The translations under genes and the position numbers were made by a program. The notes below the pieces were generated by a model, which worked only from the letters and a program-made list of their open reading frames with translations, was not told the origin of the DNA and did not search any database. A stretch of 64,000 nt of DNA from Sphingomonas sp. QA11. Its GTDB lineage: Bacteria > Pseudomonadota > Alphaproteobacteria > Sphingomonadales > Sphingomonadaceae. How positions within the stretch are numbered: the stretch's first letter is position 1; each line of letters opens with the position of its first letter. The stretch lies in NCBI RefSeq assembly GCF_028473665.1, contig NZ_CP098774.1, positions 682,001-746,000 of the forward strand, in the 5' to 3' direction. This document shows, one piece after another, positions 1-8,128 of this stretch.

Positions 1-30
1 CCAAAATTTTTGTTCGGTATAGGAGGAATC

Positions 31-600
31 GTGAAGTATATTGGAGGAGGATTACTCTTTATCGCCGTTGCGAGTGCGGGCGTCTATCTCCTGGAAGGTG
101 CGCCGCCGCAACCGAAGTCGGATACCATACAGGTGGTAGAAGGGCGCGCTGTACAACCACGGGCGCTTCCGACCTTAGGCTACGTGCCATCGCCGAGTTA
201 TCTTCTTTCGAGTGCATCTCCGCAAGTGACGTACAATATGGCATCCTCAGCTTTGGAAATGTCTCGGGGTGAAGTCATAAATGAACCAGATGTCAAGCAT
301 GAGAAACGCGATATCACATGGGCAGTGCCTACGGAAATCGCTGTCCGAGATATGATAGCGCGCATTCCTTATATCGACACGACAACGATCACGGTCTTGT
401 GCGGCGCGACGGTTTGCCGGGCGACAGGCAGCATTCAAGCTAGGATTTCTGATAGCAATCGACAGGTCGCCAATCTCGCTATTATTAATGAAGAATTCTA
501 CACGCCAAATCCTGATATAAATTTTATTCCAAAGCGATCTGTTGCTAACGTGGGATTGGAGGGTACATTTTCGGTGGAATTCTCGAGAATCGGTAAATGA
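31..600 (+). CDS. membrane-anchored hypothetical protein
   Basis: I do not recognise this 189-residue protein. The frame is open from a TTG at 10, but the GTG at 31 is the better start because a perfect AGGAGG lies at 21-26. From that start the protein opens with a short hydrophobic segment (about residues 4-19), which suggests a signal anchor or inner-membrane tether with the rest in the periplasm. Two Cys about six residues apart near residue 130 could form a disulfide. The gene is much richer in A+T than the housekeeping genes further right, as is the convergent lectin gene, which suggests recent transfer. The function is unknown. Confidence 0.6.
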   Translation: MKYIGGGLLFIAVASAGVYLLEGAPPQPKSDTIQVVEGRAVQPRALPTLGYVPSPSYLLSSASPQVTYNMASSALEMSRGEVINEPDVKHEKRDITWAVPTEIAVRDMIARIPYIDTTTITVLCGATVCRATGSIQARISDSNRQVANLAIINEEFYTPNPDINFIPKRSVANVGLEGTFSVEFSRIGK

Positions 601-655
601 AAGCATTGAAAATTTATAATTAAATTAAATGTTTGGTGACAATTTGTGATTATGG

Positions 656-686
656 GCTGCAATCAGAATTATATTCCGATTGCAGC
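656..686. terminator. bidirectional hairpin between convergent genes
   Basis: GCTGCAATC (656-664) pairs perfectly with GATTGCAGC (678-686), and the loop can extend the stem through GAAT/ATTC. The element sits between the stop of the gene at 31-600 and the stop of the convergent lectin gene, and is followed by TTTC on the plus strand. Confidence 0.6.
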
Positions 687-709
687 TTTCATATTAATGA
701 TGCGTTATT

Positions 710-1243
710 TTAGTGGCAGCAGGTATTGGTTGTCCAAATGACAGTTCCTGCTGAGTTTCTAATTACAACATTGCCATCGTTTTGGACGGTTAGTTTTGCT
801 CCTGGGTTCCCATGGGTCTTAGATGACCAGATCGCAAAATTTGTGTTGTTCTCGTACGCGACCAGATTTCCATCAGTTTGAAAGGCTAAGCGCATTGCAT
901 AACGATAATTTTTATTGGTTCTAGAAGTCCAAAGAATGCTGGACGAGCCGCCATTTTCGAGCCCCCCAGGGTAATAGCGTAAGATAACATTCTCATCATC
1001 TTGAACATAAAGGTGAAACCTGTGATCTGGAGATAAAAATCCACCTGGAGCAGAGTTTACTTCAATCAGAGCCTGTGCAGTCGTTTCACATTGTAGGCGA
1101 GGGCTGGTTCCGAAAACGGCGGAGCAGCCAGCTGTTTGCTCTGGTATTGGAGATCCAATAACTTGAGCTTCAGATTTTGATCCAATTGCTGCAAAAGATA
1201 GAGAAATTACAGACAGTGAAGCGATAAAACTTTTTTTCATCAT
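710..1243 (-). CDS. secreted bulb-type (mannose-binding) lectin domain protein
   Basis: This 177-residue protein has a typical signal peptide (MMKK, then a hydrophobic stretch ending near SEAQ at residue 27). One B-lectin (monocot mannose-binding lectin) domain follows at about residues 70-175. Three repeats of the QxDxNxVxY carbohydrate-binding pattern appear as [20 protein letters not shown] and [10 protein letters not shown]. Each departs from the consensus at a key position: the first has E before N, and the third lacks the final Tyr. The start ATG at 1243 has GGGAG about seven bases upstream. Lectin-like bacteriocins of the LlpA type carry two such domains, and this protein has one, so it may instead be an adhesin or glycan-binding exoprotein. 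Low GC marks it as probably acquired. Confidence 0.8.
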   Translation of the reverse strand: MMKKSFIASLSVISLSFAAIGSKSEAQVIGSPIPEQTAGCSAVFGTSPRLQCETTAQALIEVNSAPGGFLSPDHRFHLYVQDDENVILRYYPGGLENGGSSSILWTSRTNKNYRYAMRLAFQTDGNLVAYENNTNFAIWSSKTHGNPGAKLTVQNDGNVVIRNSAGTVIWTTNTCCH

Positions 1244-1653
1244 AAAATTCTCCCGATTATTTGTGACTGCAACAGGCAGCGTATTACGCTATCATGTGAA
1301 ATAATAATATCAAATTTTATTGCAACAAATTTGGATATATTTAGAAGGTTCGTTCATGTGAAATGGCACGGATTGTGCTGCTAGCAGCGGTGTTCTTAGA
1401 GAGTGGGGGGCTGCTATCCATGTATGACTTCCATCGATAATGAGATTGTAGTATAGAGTAATAGATAATGAATTATTTAAATCGTCAATGAAATTTATTT
1501 AAATAATGCGGCAAAAAAATTACATTATTTGTAGATTTTCAGTTCCTTGCAGTTGTAAAAATATTACCGAATGGTAATGTCAATTTAGTTTGGAGGTGTT
1601 TAGGGGGGGGTGAATTTTTCTGGAATTTTCGTTGATTTTTATGTCGATATAAG
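1244..1653. other. AT-rich gap, no gene seen
   Basis: This stretch is very AT-rich upstream of the lectin gene and must contain the lectin promoter on the minus strand. I see no convincing coding frame, repeat or RNA in it. The base composition changes abruptly to high GC near 1650. Confidence 0.5.
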
Positions 1654-2537
1654 GTGGCTAGCGATGGCAGCCGGATAATCAGGTTGCCCGTCATGATTCC
1701 GCAGCGGCGTCGCTCACCGGCACCTGATCCGATTTTATTTGTCCCCGGTGGGCCGGGCGTGAGCAATGTCGATGGACGGACGACAGGAAAGGGCATCCGT
1801 TCATCGAGGAGCGGACTTCAATTCTGCTCGAAACGCGCGGTACGCGGCATGCGCACGCGCGCTCGCATGCCCGGGCATCAAGCGCGTCAGGGAACAGGAC
1901 ATGCTGGGAAGAAGGGGCGGCCATGGTGCCCCGGCAATGATGCGAGTTGTTGCGGAATGCCGGAAGGCTCTGATCGCTTCCGGCATCGATCTCAACGGCT
2001 ACGGGTCTTCCGAAGCTGCCTGGGAACATCGCCGAGGCGGCCGTATGGTGGCATGCTCGCCTCCTGCAATTGATGGCCTCTGCGCAGTCGTTACCGGGTT
2101 TCGCCCGGCGCATGCGGTTGTCGATATGGTGCAGCGAGGAAATGCTGTTCGAGAATCCGGCCCGGATGATGGTACAGATTTTGCCAAGCGCGGTCTGGGG
2201 AGCGTAGATGGTCGAGCTGCGACGCCAGCCATGTGTCAGCTCTGAAACATCGCTGTCGCTGATCGATCCGAGAACCAGCCGGTCGAGAGTAATGTGCCTG
2301 CGCTCGTTTTTGCGGAAGAGGTCGATTTCAGTACGTCGCTCGCCTGGGGCGACCAACTTCTGAGGACGAGCCCAATGCGCGCTTTGCGGTTATGCCGGCC
2401 GGAGTCACGGTACGATGTCCCATCGGTGGGCAATTGACGCTTGCTTTCCTCCGTGATCCGAACGCGCCGCTGCCGATCGACTGTGTTGCGAAAATGCCGG
2501 GCGCCAATTTCGGCGCGGATATCGAAAATGGGCGTTA
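1654..2537 (+). pseudogene. decayed alpha/beta-hydrolase (peptidase S33 / TAP-like)
   Basis: Conceptual translation hops between the three forward frames, and each piece matches successive landmarks of a tripeptidyl-aminopeptidase-like hydrolase. In order: PDPILFVPGGPG (oxyanion GGPG motif, about 1720-1760), ILLETRGTRHA (about 1820), a block reading ACPGIK..REQDML then CRKALIASGIDLNGY (1860-2000), a YGGMLA nucleophile-elbow remnant (about 2045, catalytic Ser lost or out of frame), then MRLSIWCSEE (about 2115), NVPALVFAEEVDF (about 2295), and FLRDPNAPLP near the stop at 2535-2537. At least four frameshifts and internal deletions are needed. The start is not identifiable. The high GC matches the host genome, so this is a native gene that has died, next to the AT-rich insert. 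Confidence 0.75.
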
Positions 2538-2715
2538 GGGTGCTTTCGAGCTGGCTGGAGCAGCCAGCGGCTTGGAAAACGTGGCAATCCGAAGCATCCG
2601 CTTCGCATGGCGTAATTTGGCCAACCCTTCATCTAACGGTTCCCGATCCATCTCTACTCGCGGCTGCAACATCCCTTCGCTACGGTTCCGCCGGGGACAG
2701 ACGGGGGCAATCCAG

Positions 2716-4710
2716 ATGCGCGTGCCATTCAATCCGCTGCAGGCGGCGATCCTGAAGGCGCTGACCGAGGCGCTGTTTCACGGCGTCGACATGAAGATCA
2801 CCTCCAGCCAGGTCGTCGCCAACCTGCAGCACCAGTTCGGCATGGTCGAAGGCGGCAAGCCGAAGGAGATCGGCCTCACTCTCTATCTGATCTGCTTCTT
2901 CATGGGCGGCCCCTTCTTCCTCATGATGGGGCCGGCGTGGCGCGCGCGGCGCTTGGCGAAACGGCTTGAGCGCAGCAAGAACAACCTGATGCAGGATCTC
3001 GCCCGTATCCGGGGCATCGTCTATGCCGGCTATTACGGCCACTGGGAGGGCGCGGCAGAGGCCGGCAACGACGACAACCCGGTGCTCCGGGCGATCGGCT
3101 TCGAGCTACCGCATCAGCGCGTGCGCGGCCCTGGCGAAGTGAAGATCGAGCCCTTTCCAGGTCGCGACCTTGCTCATGACGATGTGCTCGATCCAGGCGA
3201 GGCGCCGGCCTCGGCCGACATCATCGTCATCGGCTCGGGCGCAGGCGGTGCCGTCGCGGCAGCCAACCTTGCGCGCCATCACGACGTGCTGGTGATCGAG
3301 GCGGGGCCGCATTTCCCGTCGGGGGCGCTCACGCATGAGGAGCGCCGCATGACAGCGCGGCTGTTCGTCGATGGGGGCGTGCAGACCAGCCGCGACCATG
3401 ACATCGTCATCTTCCAGGGGCATTGCGTCGGCGGCTCGACGGTCATCAACAACGGCATCGCGCTGCGCGTTCAGCAACCCGGCCTGACCCACCCGCACGC
3501 GAACGACGTGTTCGCCACCTGGGCCGCGCTCGGCGCGCCGGTGGATGGGACTCGGTTTGACGCCGCCTATCGCGCCGTCGAGACTCGTCTCGGCATCGAG
3601 CCGATCGATCCGAAGAGCGGCCGCAACAACGGCACGCACCTGCTGAACGGCTGGGCCGCGCACGCCGCCGCCTCGGGCGACCCGATGGATGCCGAGGCGC
3701 CGGCGCTCTGGTTCAGCAAGAATTACGGACCGCGCTCGATCAAGGCTGACTGCGCCTATTGCGGCTATTGCAATACCGGCTGCCCCTATGGTCGCAAGCA
3801 AGGCATGGCCCAATCCTTCTTGATCGACGCCCGCCGGTCGGGCGCACGCATCCTTGCCGAGACCAGGGTCGAGCGGATCGTCTGGGGCGAGCCCGATCTC
3901 GACGGGAAACGCGTCGCCACCGGCGTTGAGGTCCTCCGGCCCGATGGCAGCCGGCGGACGATCCGGGCGACCAGGGGCGTGGTCGTTGCCGCGGGTACGA
4001 TGGCGTCGAGCCGAATCCTCGACAAGAGCGGTATCCGGGGCACGGGGGAGGGCATCTCGCTCAACATCGCCTGCCCGGTGGTCGCGCTGATGCCGGGTCA
4101 AGTGCGCGCCTGGGATGAAGACCAGATGGCCACCTATGTCGACCGTGGCGATTTCCTGCTCGAATCGCACTTCCAGCCGCCGATGAGCATGTCGACTCTG
4201 ATGCCCGGCTGGTTCGGCCATCATGCTGACCGCATGCTCAACTATAATCGGCTCGCTTCTGCCGGCATCCTGTTCCCGGCCGACCGGCAGGGCCGTCTGA
4301 TCGGCGGCAGCCTGCACTTCAAGCTTCGCGCCGATGTCGAGCTGCCGTTGCTTCGTCGCGCGCTGGCGACGCTCGCCCGCGTGCATTTCGCCGCCGGTGC
4401 CAGCGAAGTCTATCCGGCGATCGCGCGCGGGCTGACGCTGCGCAAGGGCGAGGATGTGGATGCCTTTTTCGCGCGGCACATCGGCGAGGCGGACGATGTC
4501 ACCCTCTCGAGCTCGCATCCCCAGGGCGGAAACGCACGCAATGTCGATCCGGACAAGGGGGTCGTCGATCTCGATTGCCGCGTGCACGGCACGGCCAACG
4601 TGCTCGTCACCGACGCCAGCACTTTCACCAGCTGCATCCGGGTGAATGCACAGCTCACCACCATGGCGATGGCGCATTATGCGACGGCGGTGAGCCCGTT
4701 CGCGGCGTGA
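2716..4710 (+). CDS. GMC-family FAD-dependent oxidoreductase (long-chain alcohol oxidase-like)
   Basis: This 664-residue flavoenzyme probably oxidises an alcohol. The ATG at 2716 is preferred over upstream in-frame codons because the family-like sequence begins there (MRVPFNPLQ). Residues 1-140 form a helical N-terminal region with a hydrophobic stretch near 56-75, as in long-chain fatty alcohol oxidases. The FAD-binding GSGAGG is at about 173, followed by VLVIEAGP. A cysteine-rich CAYCGYCNTGC block is at 346. The C-terminal GMC domain carries HPQGGN at about 601, with the usual catalytic His. Membrane association is likely. No partner dehydrogenase or cytochrome lies nearby. The exact substrate cannot be told from sequence; a sterol or long-chain alcohol is an inference. 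Confidence 0.85.
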   Translation: MRVPFNPLQAAILKALTEALFHGVDMKITSSQVVANLQHQFGMVEGGKPKEIGLTLYLICFFMGGPFFLMMGPAWRARRLAKRLERSKNNLMQDLARIRGIVYAGYYGHWEGAAEAGNDDNPVLRAIGFELPHQRVRGPGEVKIEPFPGRDLAHDDVLDPGEAPASADIIVIGSGAGGAVAAANLARHHDVLVIEAGPHFPSGALTHEERRMTARLFVDGGVQTSRDHDIVIFQGHCVGGSTVINNGIALRVQQPGLTHPHANDVFATWAALGAPVDGTRFDAAYRAVETRLGIEPIDPKSGRNNGTHLLNGWAAHAAASGDPMDAEAPALWFSKNYGPRSIKADCAYCGYCNTGCPYGRKQGMAQSFLIDARRSGARILAETRVERIVWGEPDLDGKRVATGVEVLRPDGSRRTIRATRGVVVAAGTMASSRILDKSGIRGTGEGISLNIACPVVALMPGQVRAWDEDQMATYVDRGDFLLESHFQPPMSMSTLMPGWFGHHADRMLNYNRLASAGILFPADRQGRLIGGSLHFKLRADVELPLLRRALATLARVHFAAGASEVYPAIARGLTLRKGEDVDAFFARHIGEADDVTLSSSHPQGGNARNVDPDKGVVDLDCRVHGTANVLVTDASTFTSCIRVNAQLTTMAMAHYATAVSPFAA

Positions 4711-4765
4711 CGCCAAGGCCGTGCACTGTTCTTTCTTCCTCGGTGAACGCCATATCTCCGAAGCC

Positions 4766-5578
4766 TCAGGGTAACGGATGCTTGGGCGCAGGCACCAGCG
4801 GCCACAGTAACTGTGCGGCCGCCGTCGTCGGTGGCAGATTCTCCACGCCAATCTTCTCCGGATAGCGGCGCGTGATCTTTGCGGTGCCAAACAGCACGTC
4901 CCAGAAGAACAGGAGATTGCCGAAATTGCCTTTGTAATGGGTCACCCCGTCATCGGCATGCTTGCCGTGATGCGCGGCATGCGTCGCCGGTGTGGAAATA
5001 GTGCGTTCGACCAGCCACATCACTGGCGACAGCCACGGCACCTGGTATAGCGGGGCATCCCAGCGGCGGTCCGAATGGGCGGCGATGATCACCGTCATCT
5101 TGACCACGACATAGCCGGCATAAACCCAGCCCATTCCGAGATAGACCAGCACGCCCGACAGCCAGAGCGAGGGCATCAGCATATAGTAGAAGATGTTGTT
5201 CCGGTAGACGATCCGGACGGACATATATTCGGCATTATGGTGCGGGCGGTGTAGATTGTAGAGCCACGGCACGGTGTGCGAGAGCCGGTGCCACCAATAT
5301 TGCATCATGTCGTCGCAGAGCAGCAGCAGGGCGATCTGGGCGAGGATAGGCCAACCCGAGAGCGCGCCCTGAGCCTCCGGCGCGGCGAGATGGGCGAGAA
5401 AGATTCCGCCCGCCAGCGCGAGCGGCTGAGTCGCCACCAGCAGCACGGTCGTCCCGATCAGTTCGACCACCATATCCTGCCGTGTCGCGCCAGATTTGCG
5501 GAAGAAGCCAGTGGAGATCGCTTCCGCGAGCGCGAACCCGACATAGATGGCGACGATCGCGATCACCTCGAACTTCAT
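4766..5578 (-). CDS. sterol desaturase / fatty acid hydroxylase family membrane protein
   Basis: A 270-residue integral membrane di-iron enzyme. The histidine boxes of the superfamily are visible: HRLSH, HRPHH and, near the C-terminus, HAAHH, with several hydrophobic segments between. The ATG at 5578 is chosen because GGGGGAGAG lies just upstream; the frame continues further back but without a ribosome site. It hydroxylates or desaturates a lipid or sterol-like substrate at the cytoplasmic membrane. It converges with the GMC oxidoreductase gene (55-nt gap), and the two could work on related lipid alcohols, although that link is only inference. Confidence 0.85.
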   Translation of the reverse strand: MKFEVIAIVAIYVGFALAEAISTGFFRKSGATRQDMVVELIGTTVLLVATQPLALAGGIFLAHLAAPEAQGALSGWPILAQIALLLLCDDMMQYWWHRLSHTVPWLYNLHRPHHNAEYMSVRIVYRNNIFYYMLMPSLWLSGVLVYLGMGWVYAGYVVVKMTVIIAAHSDRRWDAPLYQVPWLSPVMWLVERTISTPATHAAHHGKHADDGVTHYKGNFGNLLFFWDVLFGTAKITRRYPEKIGVENLPPTTAAAQLLWPLVPAPKHPLP

Positions 5579-5693
5579 GGCGCTCTCCCCCGGACGCTTC
5601 CGTGGAGCGCTCTTGAGCTTGTGGCAGCAGAGCCGTGAGCTTAAGAATGATAAGTTCTTGTCAATTACGAACCCGTTGCCGGGGGCCTTTTCG

Positions 5694-5825
5694 ATGATCG
5701 ACACCCAAAGGCAGCTTGATAGCTTCAAGGAAGTCGCGAGCGACCTTGAAACGGACGACGACTCGGAGCGCTTCGAGAAGCTGGCGAAGGTGGTGAAGCA
5801 TAAACCAGTGGAGAAGCCCGAGTGA
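5694..5825 (+). CDS. small acidic hypothetical protein (43 aa)
   Basis: A 43-residue highly charged peptide starting MIDTQRQLDSF and ending KPVEKPE, rich in Asp, Glu and Lys and likely helical. The ATG at 5694 is chosen because the frame upstream overlaps the divergent hydroxylase start. Its stop overlaps the GTG start of the next small gene by four bases (GTGA), which supports translation of both. Small proteins of this composition occur widely in sphingomonads. I cannot assign a function. Confidence 0.5.
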   Translation: MIDTQRQLDSFKEVASDLETDDDSERFEKLAKVVKHKPVEKPE

Positions 5826-6016
5826 GCGTCAGGGCGATATATTCGCTAGCCGGCGCCGTCCTTGGGGCATATCTGGCAGCCAAGAATGTCCACCATTTGA
5901 GCGATCCATCGGTCGGCTGGATCATACGGTACGGTAGCATCGTGTGGGGCCTGCTCGGGATCGTTGCCGGACTGAATTTCGTCGAAGAGATGCGTAAGCG
6001 GCGCTCGGATTTGTAA
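5822..6016 (+). CDS. small membrane protein (64 aa)
   Basis: Starts at GTG 5822, overlapping the previous stop by four bases, so it is probably translationally coupled to it. The 64 residues contain two hydrophobic segments (about 5-20 and 33-52) separated by a short loop, and a basic C-terminus (EEMRKRRSDL). This gives a two-helix inner-membrane hairpin. The Crp-type regulator gene starts 38 nt downstream on the same strand, and the three genes may form one transcript. The function is unknown. Confidence 0.55.
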   Translation: MSVRAIYSLAGAVLGAYLAAKNVHHLSDPSVGWIIRYGSIVWGLLGIVAGLNFVEEMRKRRSDL

Positions 6017-6054
6017 ACTACGTAACCGCCGAGTTCTCTGAATTTGAGTACGAC

Positions 6055-6735
6055 ATGGTCGGTCTGGTTTTCCTCGAGGCACCTGGCCTCGCCTCGATGC
6101 TGTCGCCGGAGATGTTCGATCGCCTGTGCGCAGCCGGCACACGCATGTCCTACGCCGATGGCGCGCTTGTGCAGACCCGAGGCGATGCGCGACCAGGCCT
6201 GTCGATTATTCGTGGCGGCGCGGTGCAGATCGGCAATCCGGGACACGACGGGTCGTTCGTCATCACGTCGATTCTCGGGCCAGGTCATTGCTTCGGCGAG
6301 ATGACGCTGTTCGGCGATCTCCCGCGCACTCACGACGCGATCGCGAAGGGCGCGACGCTGATCGATCATGTCTCGCCGGCCGTTTATGAGCGCTTCGCCG
6401 AGGCGGACCCGACGCTCACTCGGGCAATCATGACGATGATGGCGCGGCGCCTCCATGCGCTGCTAGAATTCACCGACGACCTTCGGCGCCTGCCGCTCAA
6501 GGTACAGGTGGCGAAGCTCTTGCTGGCGACCGCCTGTGATGGGCGTGTCGATGCGACCCAGGAGGAAGTGGCCGCGCGGTTCGGCGTGTCGCGCGTCGCG
6601 ATCGGCACTGCGCTACGCGCGCTGGAGCGCGATAGACTGGTAAAGCGCGGTTATGGCGGCATCGACGTGCCTGACGGCGCTGCGCTGGCGCGATGGATAG
6701 AGCAGCGGGCCGTGCTGGCGCCCATCCCCGGGTAA
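6055..6735 (+). CDS. Crp/Fnr-family transcriptional regulator
   Basis: This 226-residue protein has an N-terminal cyclic-nucleotide-binding-like beta-roll (about 10-115, including FGEMTLFGDLPRTHDA, the position of the cAMP phosphate-binding cassette). A long dimer helix follows, then a C-terminal Crp-type winged helix (about 150-215; TQEEVAARFGVSRVAIGTAL is the DNA-recognition helix-turn-helix). It has no cluster of Cys like that of FNR, so oxygen sensing by [4Fe-4S] is unlikely. The ligand is unknown. It probably regulates either the small membrane genes just upstream or distant targets. Confidence 0.85.
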   Translation: MVGLVFLEAPGLASMLSPEMFDRLCAAGTRMSYADGALVQTRGDARPGLSIIRGGAVQIGNPGHDGSFVITSILGPGHCFGEMTLFGDLPRTHDAIAKGATLIDHVSPAVYERFAEADPTLTRAIMTMMARRLHALLEFTDDLRRLPLKVQVAKLLLATACDGRVDATQEEVAARFGVSRVAIGTALRALERDRLVKRGYGGIDVPDGAALARWIEQRAVLAPIPG

Positions 6736-7035
6736 GTGATTCAATCGGCAACAGGCCTGTGAGAAGGTAGAGCCGGACGGAGCATGCGTGCGCCTGACAC
6801 GCTCTTTCTCATGACCGATTGAATGTTGGACGCTTTTTCGTGGCGAACGGCGGAAAAACCTGCGGTTTTTCCGGTAATTCCACCATTGTTTTCCGCTGTT
6901 CTTGCGTAACAGGGAAACGGCTTCTCAAGTCTCTGTAAAGTCGTCTGAAAATCGTATCGAAAATCCAACATAACAGCGGAAGAAAAATCGAATCTCCGAA
7001 ATGCGAAGAAAGCCGAGTCGTTGTTGGAACGCGTC
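6736..7035. other. gap between convergent genes, holds one hairpin
   Basis: No coding frame is convincing here and the region is poorer in GC than its flanks. The only structure I can support is the hairpin at 6851-6873. A weaker long-range pairing, TTTTCCGCTGTT with AACAGCGGAAGAAAA, spans the centre. Confidence 0.5.
6851..6873. terminator. perfect 10-bp hairpin, probable terminator
   Basis: CGGAAAAACC, a TGC loop, then GGTTTTTCCG form a perfect palindrome between the convergent regulator and arsC-like genes. No T-run follows outside the stem, so termination is inferred from position and symmetry. Confidence 0.5.
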
Positions 7036-7374
7036 CTACAGGATGTCGCGCACCTTCTCCGGTGGCCGGCCGAGTCGCACACCTTTTTCGGTCTCGACCA
7101 GCGGGCGTTCGATCAGGATCGGGTCGACCATCATCGCATCGAGGATCGCGTCGGCATCGGCATATTTGAGCCCGCACGCTGCATCCTCGGCCATGCGCAG
7201 GCCTTGGCGCGGGGTCATGCCGGCGCGTTCGTACAGGGCAGCCAGCTTCTCGCGGGTCGGCGGGTTCTTCAGATATTCGACCACCTCGATCTCGACGCCC
7301 GGCGTCTCCTTTAGGATCGCCAGCGTCTCGCGCGATTTGGAACAACGCGGATTATGCCAGATCGTCGCCCTCAA
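7036..7374 (-). CDS. ArsC-family reductase (glutaredoxin-type)
   Basis: About 112 residues with the ArsC motif HNPRCSKSRETL near the N-terminus; the Cys is the catalytic thiol attacking arsenate or another oxidised substrate, using glutathione and glutaredoxin. Arg residues around GVRLGRPPE near the end match the family. The frame extends to a TTG at 7389, but the TTG at 7374 has GGGAG eight bases upstream and gives the usual start (RATIWHNP). No arsenic efflux or ArsR genes are nearby, so a housekeeping ArsC-like/YffB-like role is as likely as arsenate resistance. It sits behind the membrane gene, overlapping or nearly touching its stop. Confidence 0.8.
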   Translation of the reverse strand: MRATIWHNPRCSKSRETLAILKETPGVEIEVVEYLKNPPTREKLAALYERAGMTPRQGLRMAEDAACGLKYADADAILDAMMVDPILIERPLVETEKGVRLGRPPEKVRDIL

Positions 7375-7378
7375 GCCT

Positions 7379-8041
7379 TCAACTCCCAATCTTCAATGCT
7401 CTCGTCCGGCTCACCCACCAGGCGAGCAGCGCGAGCAGCACATAGGCGACGAGTCCCAGGATTGCGAGCGAGGGTGGTGGCGGGTCGACGATCGTCGCCG
7501 GTTCGGGGCCGAACCAGTTGAACGCCTGGAAGGCCGCCATCGCGACGGCAAGCGTGGTGACGGGGATCCACGGGCCGCGCGTGCGGGCTGTGAACCAGGC
7601 AAGGGCGCCAAAGGCCATGGCAAGCTCAAGCGGCATCTCGATCGCTGGATGGTTCCACAGGCTGAGCCCGAACGGCGGCGGCCCGCCCGCCAGGGTCAGG
7701 TCGGGTCGGTGGACCAGCAGGTCGATCAGCCAGTGCGACAGAGCCACCGCGCCACCGATCAGCGCCGCTGCGCTGTTCCGCCGCCACAGCCAAAGCAGCA
7801 GCGCGAACCCCGCCGCCCAGCCGATCGCGCCGGCCAGGCTGTGAGTCCACGGCATCTCGTACAGGTCCATCGGATTCATCGCCGTGATACCGGGGACGAG
7901 CCGCATATGCTCGACACCGAGCAGCACGAAGGAGAAGAAGGCGAGATCGACCAGTTGGGCGGCGACGAACAGCGTGCCGAGCCTCGGTGCCCTGGGCGAC
8001 GTCGCCGCGATGAGCGCCGTGCTGTAGTGCCCGATGAACAT
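7379..8041 (-). CDS. membrane protein, LexA-binding/metal-dependent hydrolase-like
   Basis: 220 residues. The ATG at 8041 is chosen because GGGGAG lies about six bases upstream and the protein then begins MFIGHYSTAL. It has several transmembrane helices, with conserved polar motifs typical of YdjM-like putative membrane hydrolases: GHYS at the start, HSLAG near residue 67, and SHWLIDLLVHRPD near 107-119, where His and Asp could bind a metal. The substrate is unknown. The arsC-like gene follows immediately with overlapping start signals, implying one transcript. Confidence 0.7.
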   Translation of the reverse strand: MFIGHYSTALIAATSPRAPRLGTLFVAAQLVDLAFFSFVLLGVEHMRLVPGITAMNPMDLYEMPWTHSLAGAIGWAAGFALLLWLWRRNSAAALIGGAVALSHWLIDLLVHRPDLTLAGGPPPFGLSLWNHPAIEMPLELAMAFGALAWFTARTRGPWIPVTTLAVAMAAFQAFNWFGPEPATIVDPPPPSLAILGLVAYVLLALLAWWVSRTRALKIGS

Positions 8042-8128
8042 GGTCGATCTCCCCTGCGGGAGCCACCGTATCACCGTGTCATCCCCGCGACAGCAGGGAT
8101 GACACCAGAGCCGGGCAAACGGGGGCTA

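Noticed and set aside
1691..2356. Minus-strand 221-codon frame in the pseudogene region
   Set aside because: The plus strand carries ordered hydrolase motifs in three frames; the minus frame has no recognisable features.
3106..4890. A 594-codon open frame on the minus strand opposite the GMC oxidoreductase
   Set aside because: Antisense shadow of a clear flavoenzyme; no start site or family resemblance.
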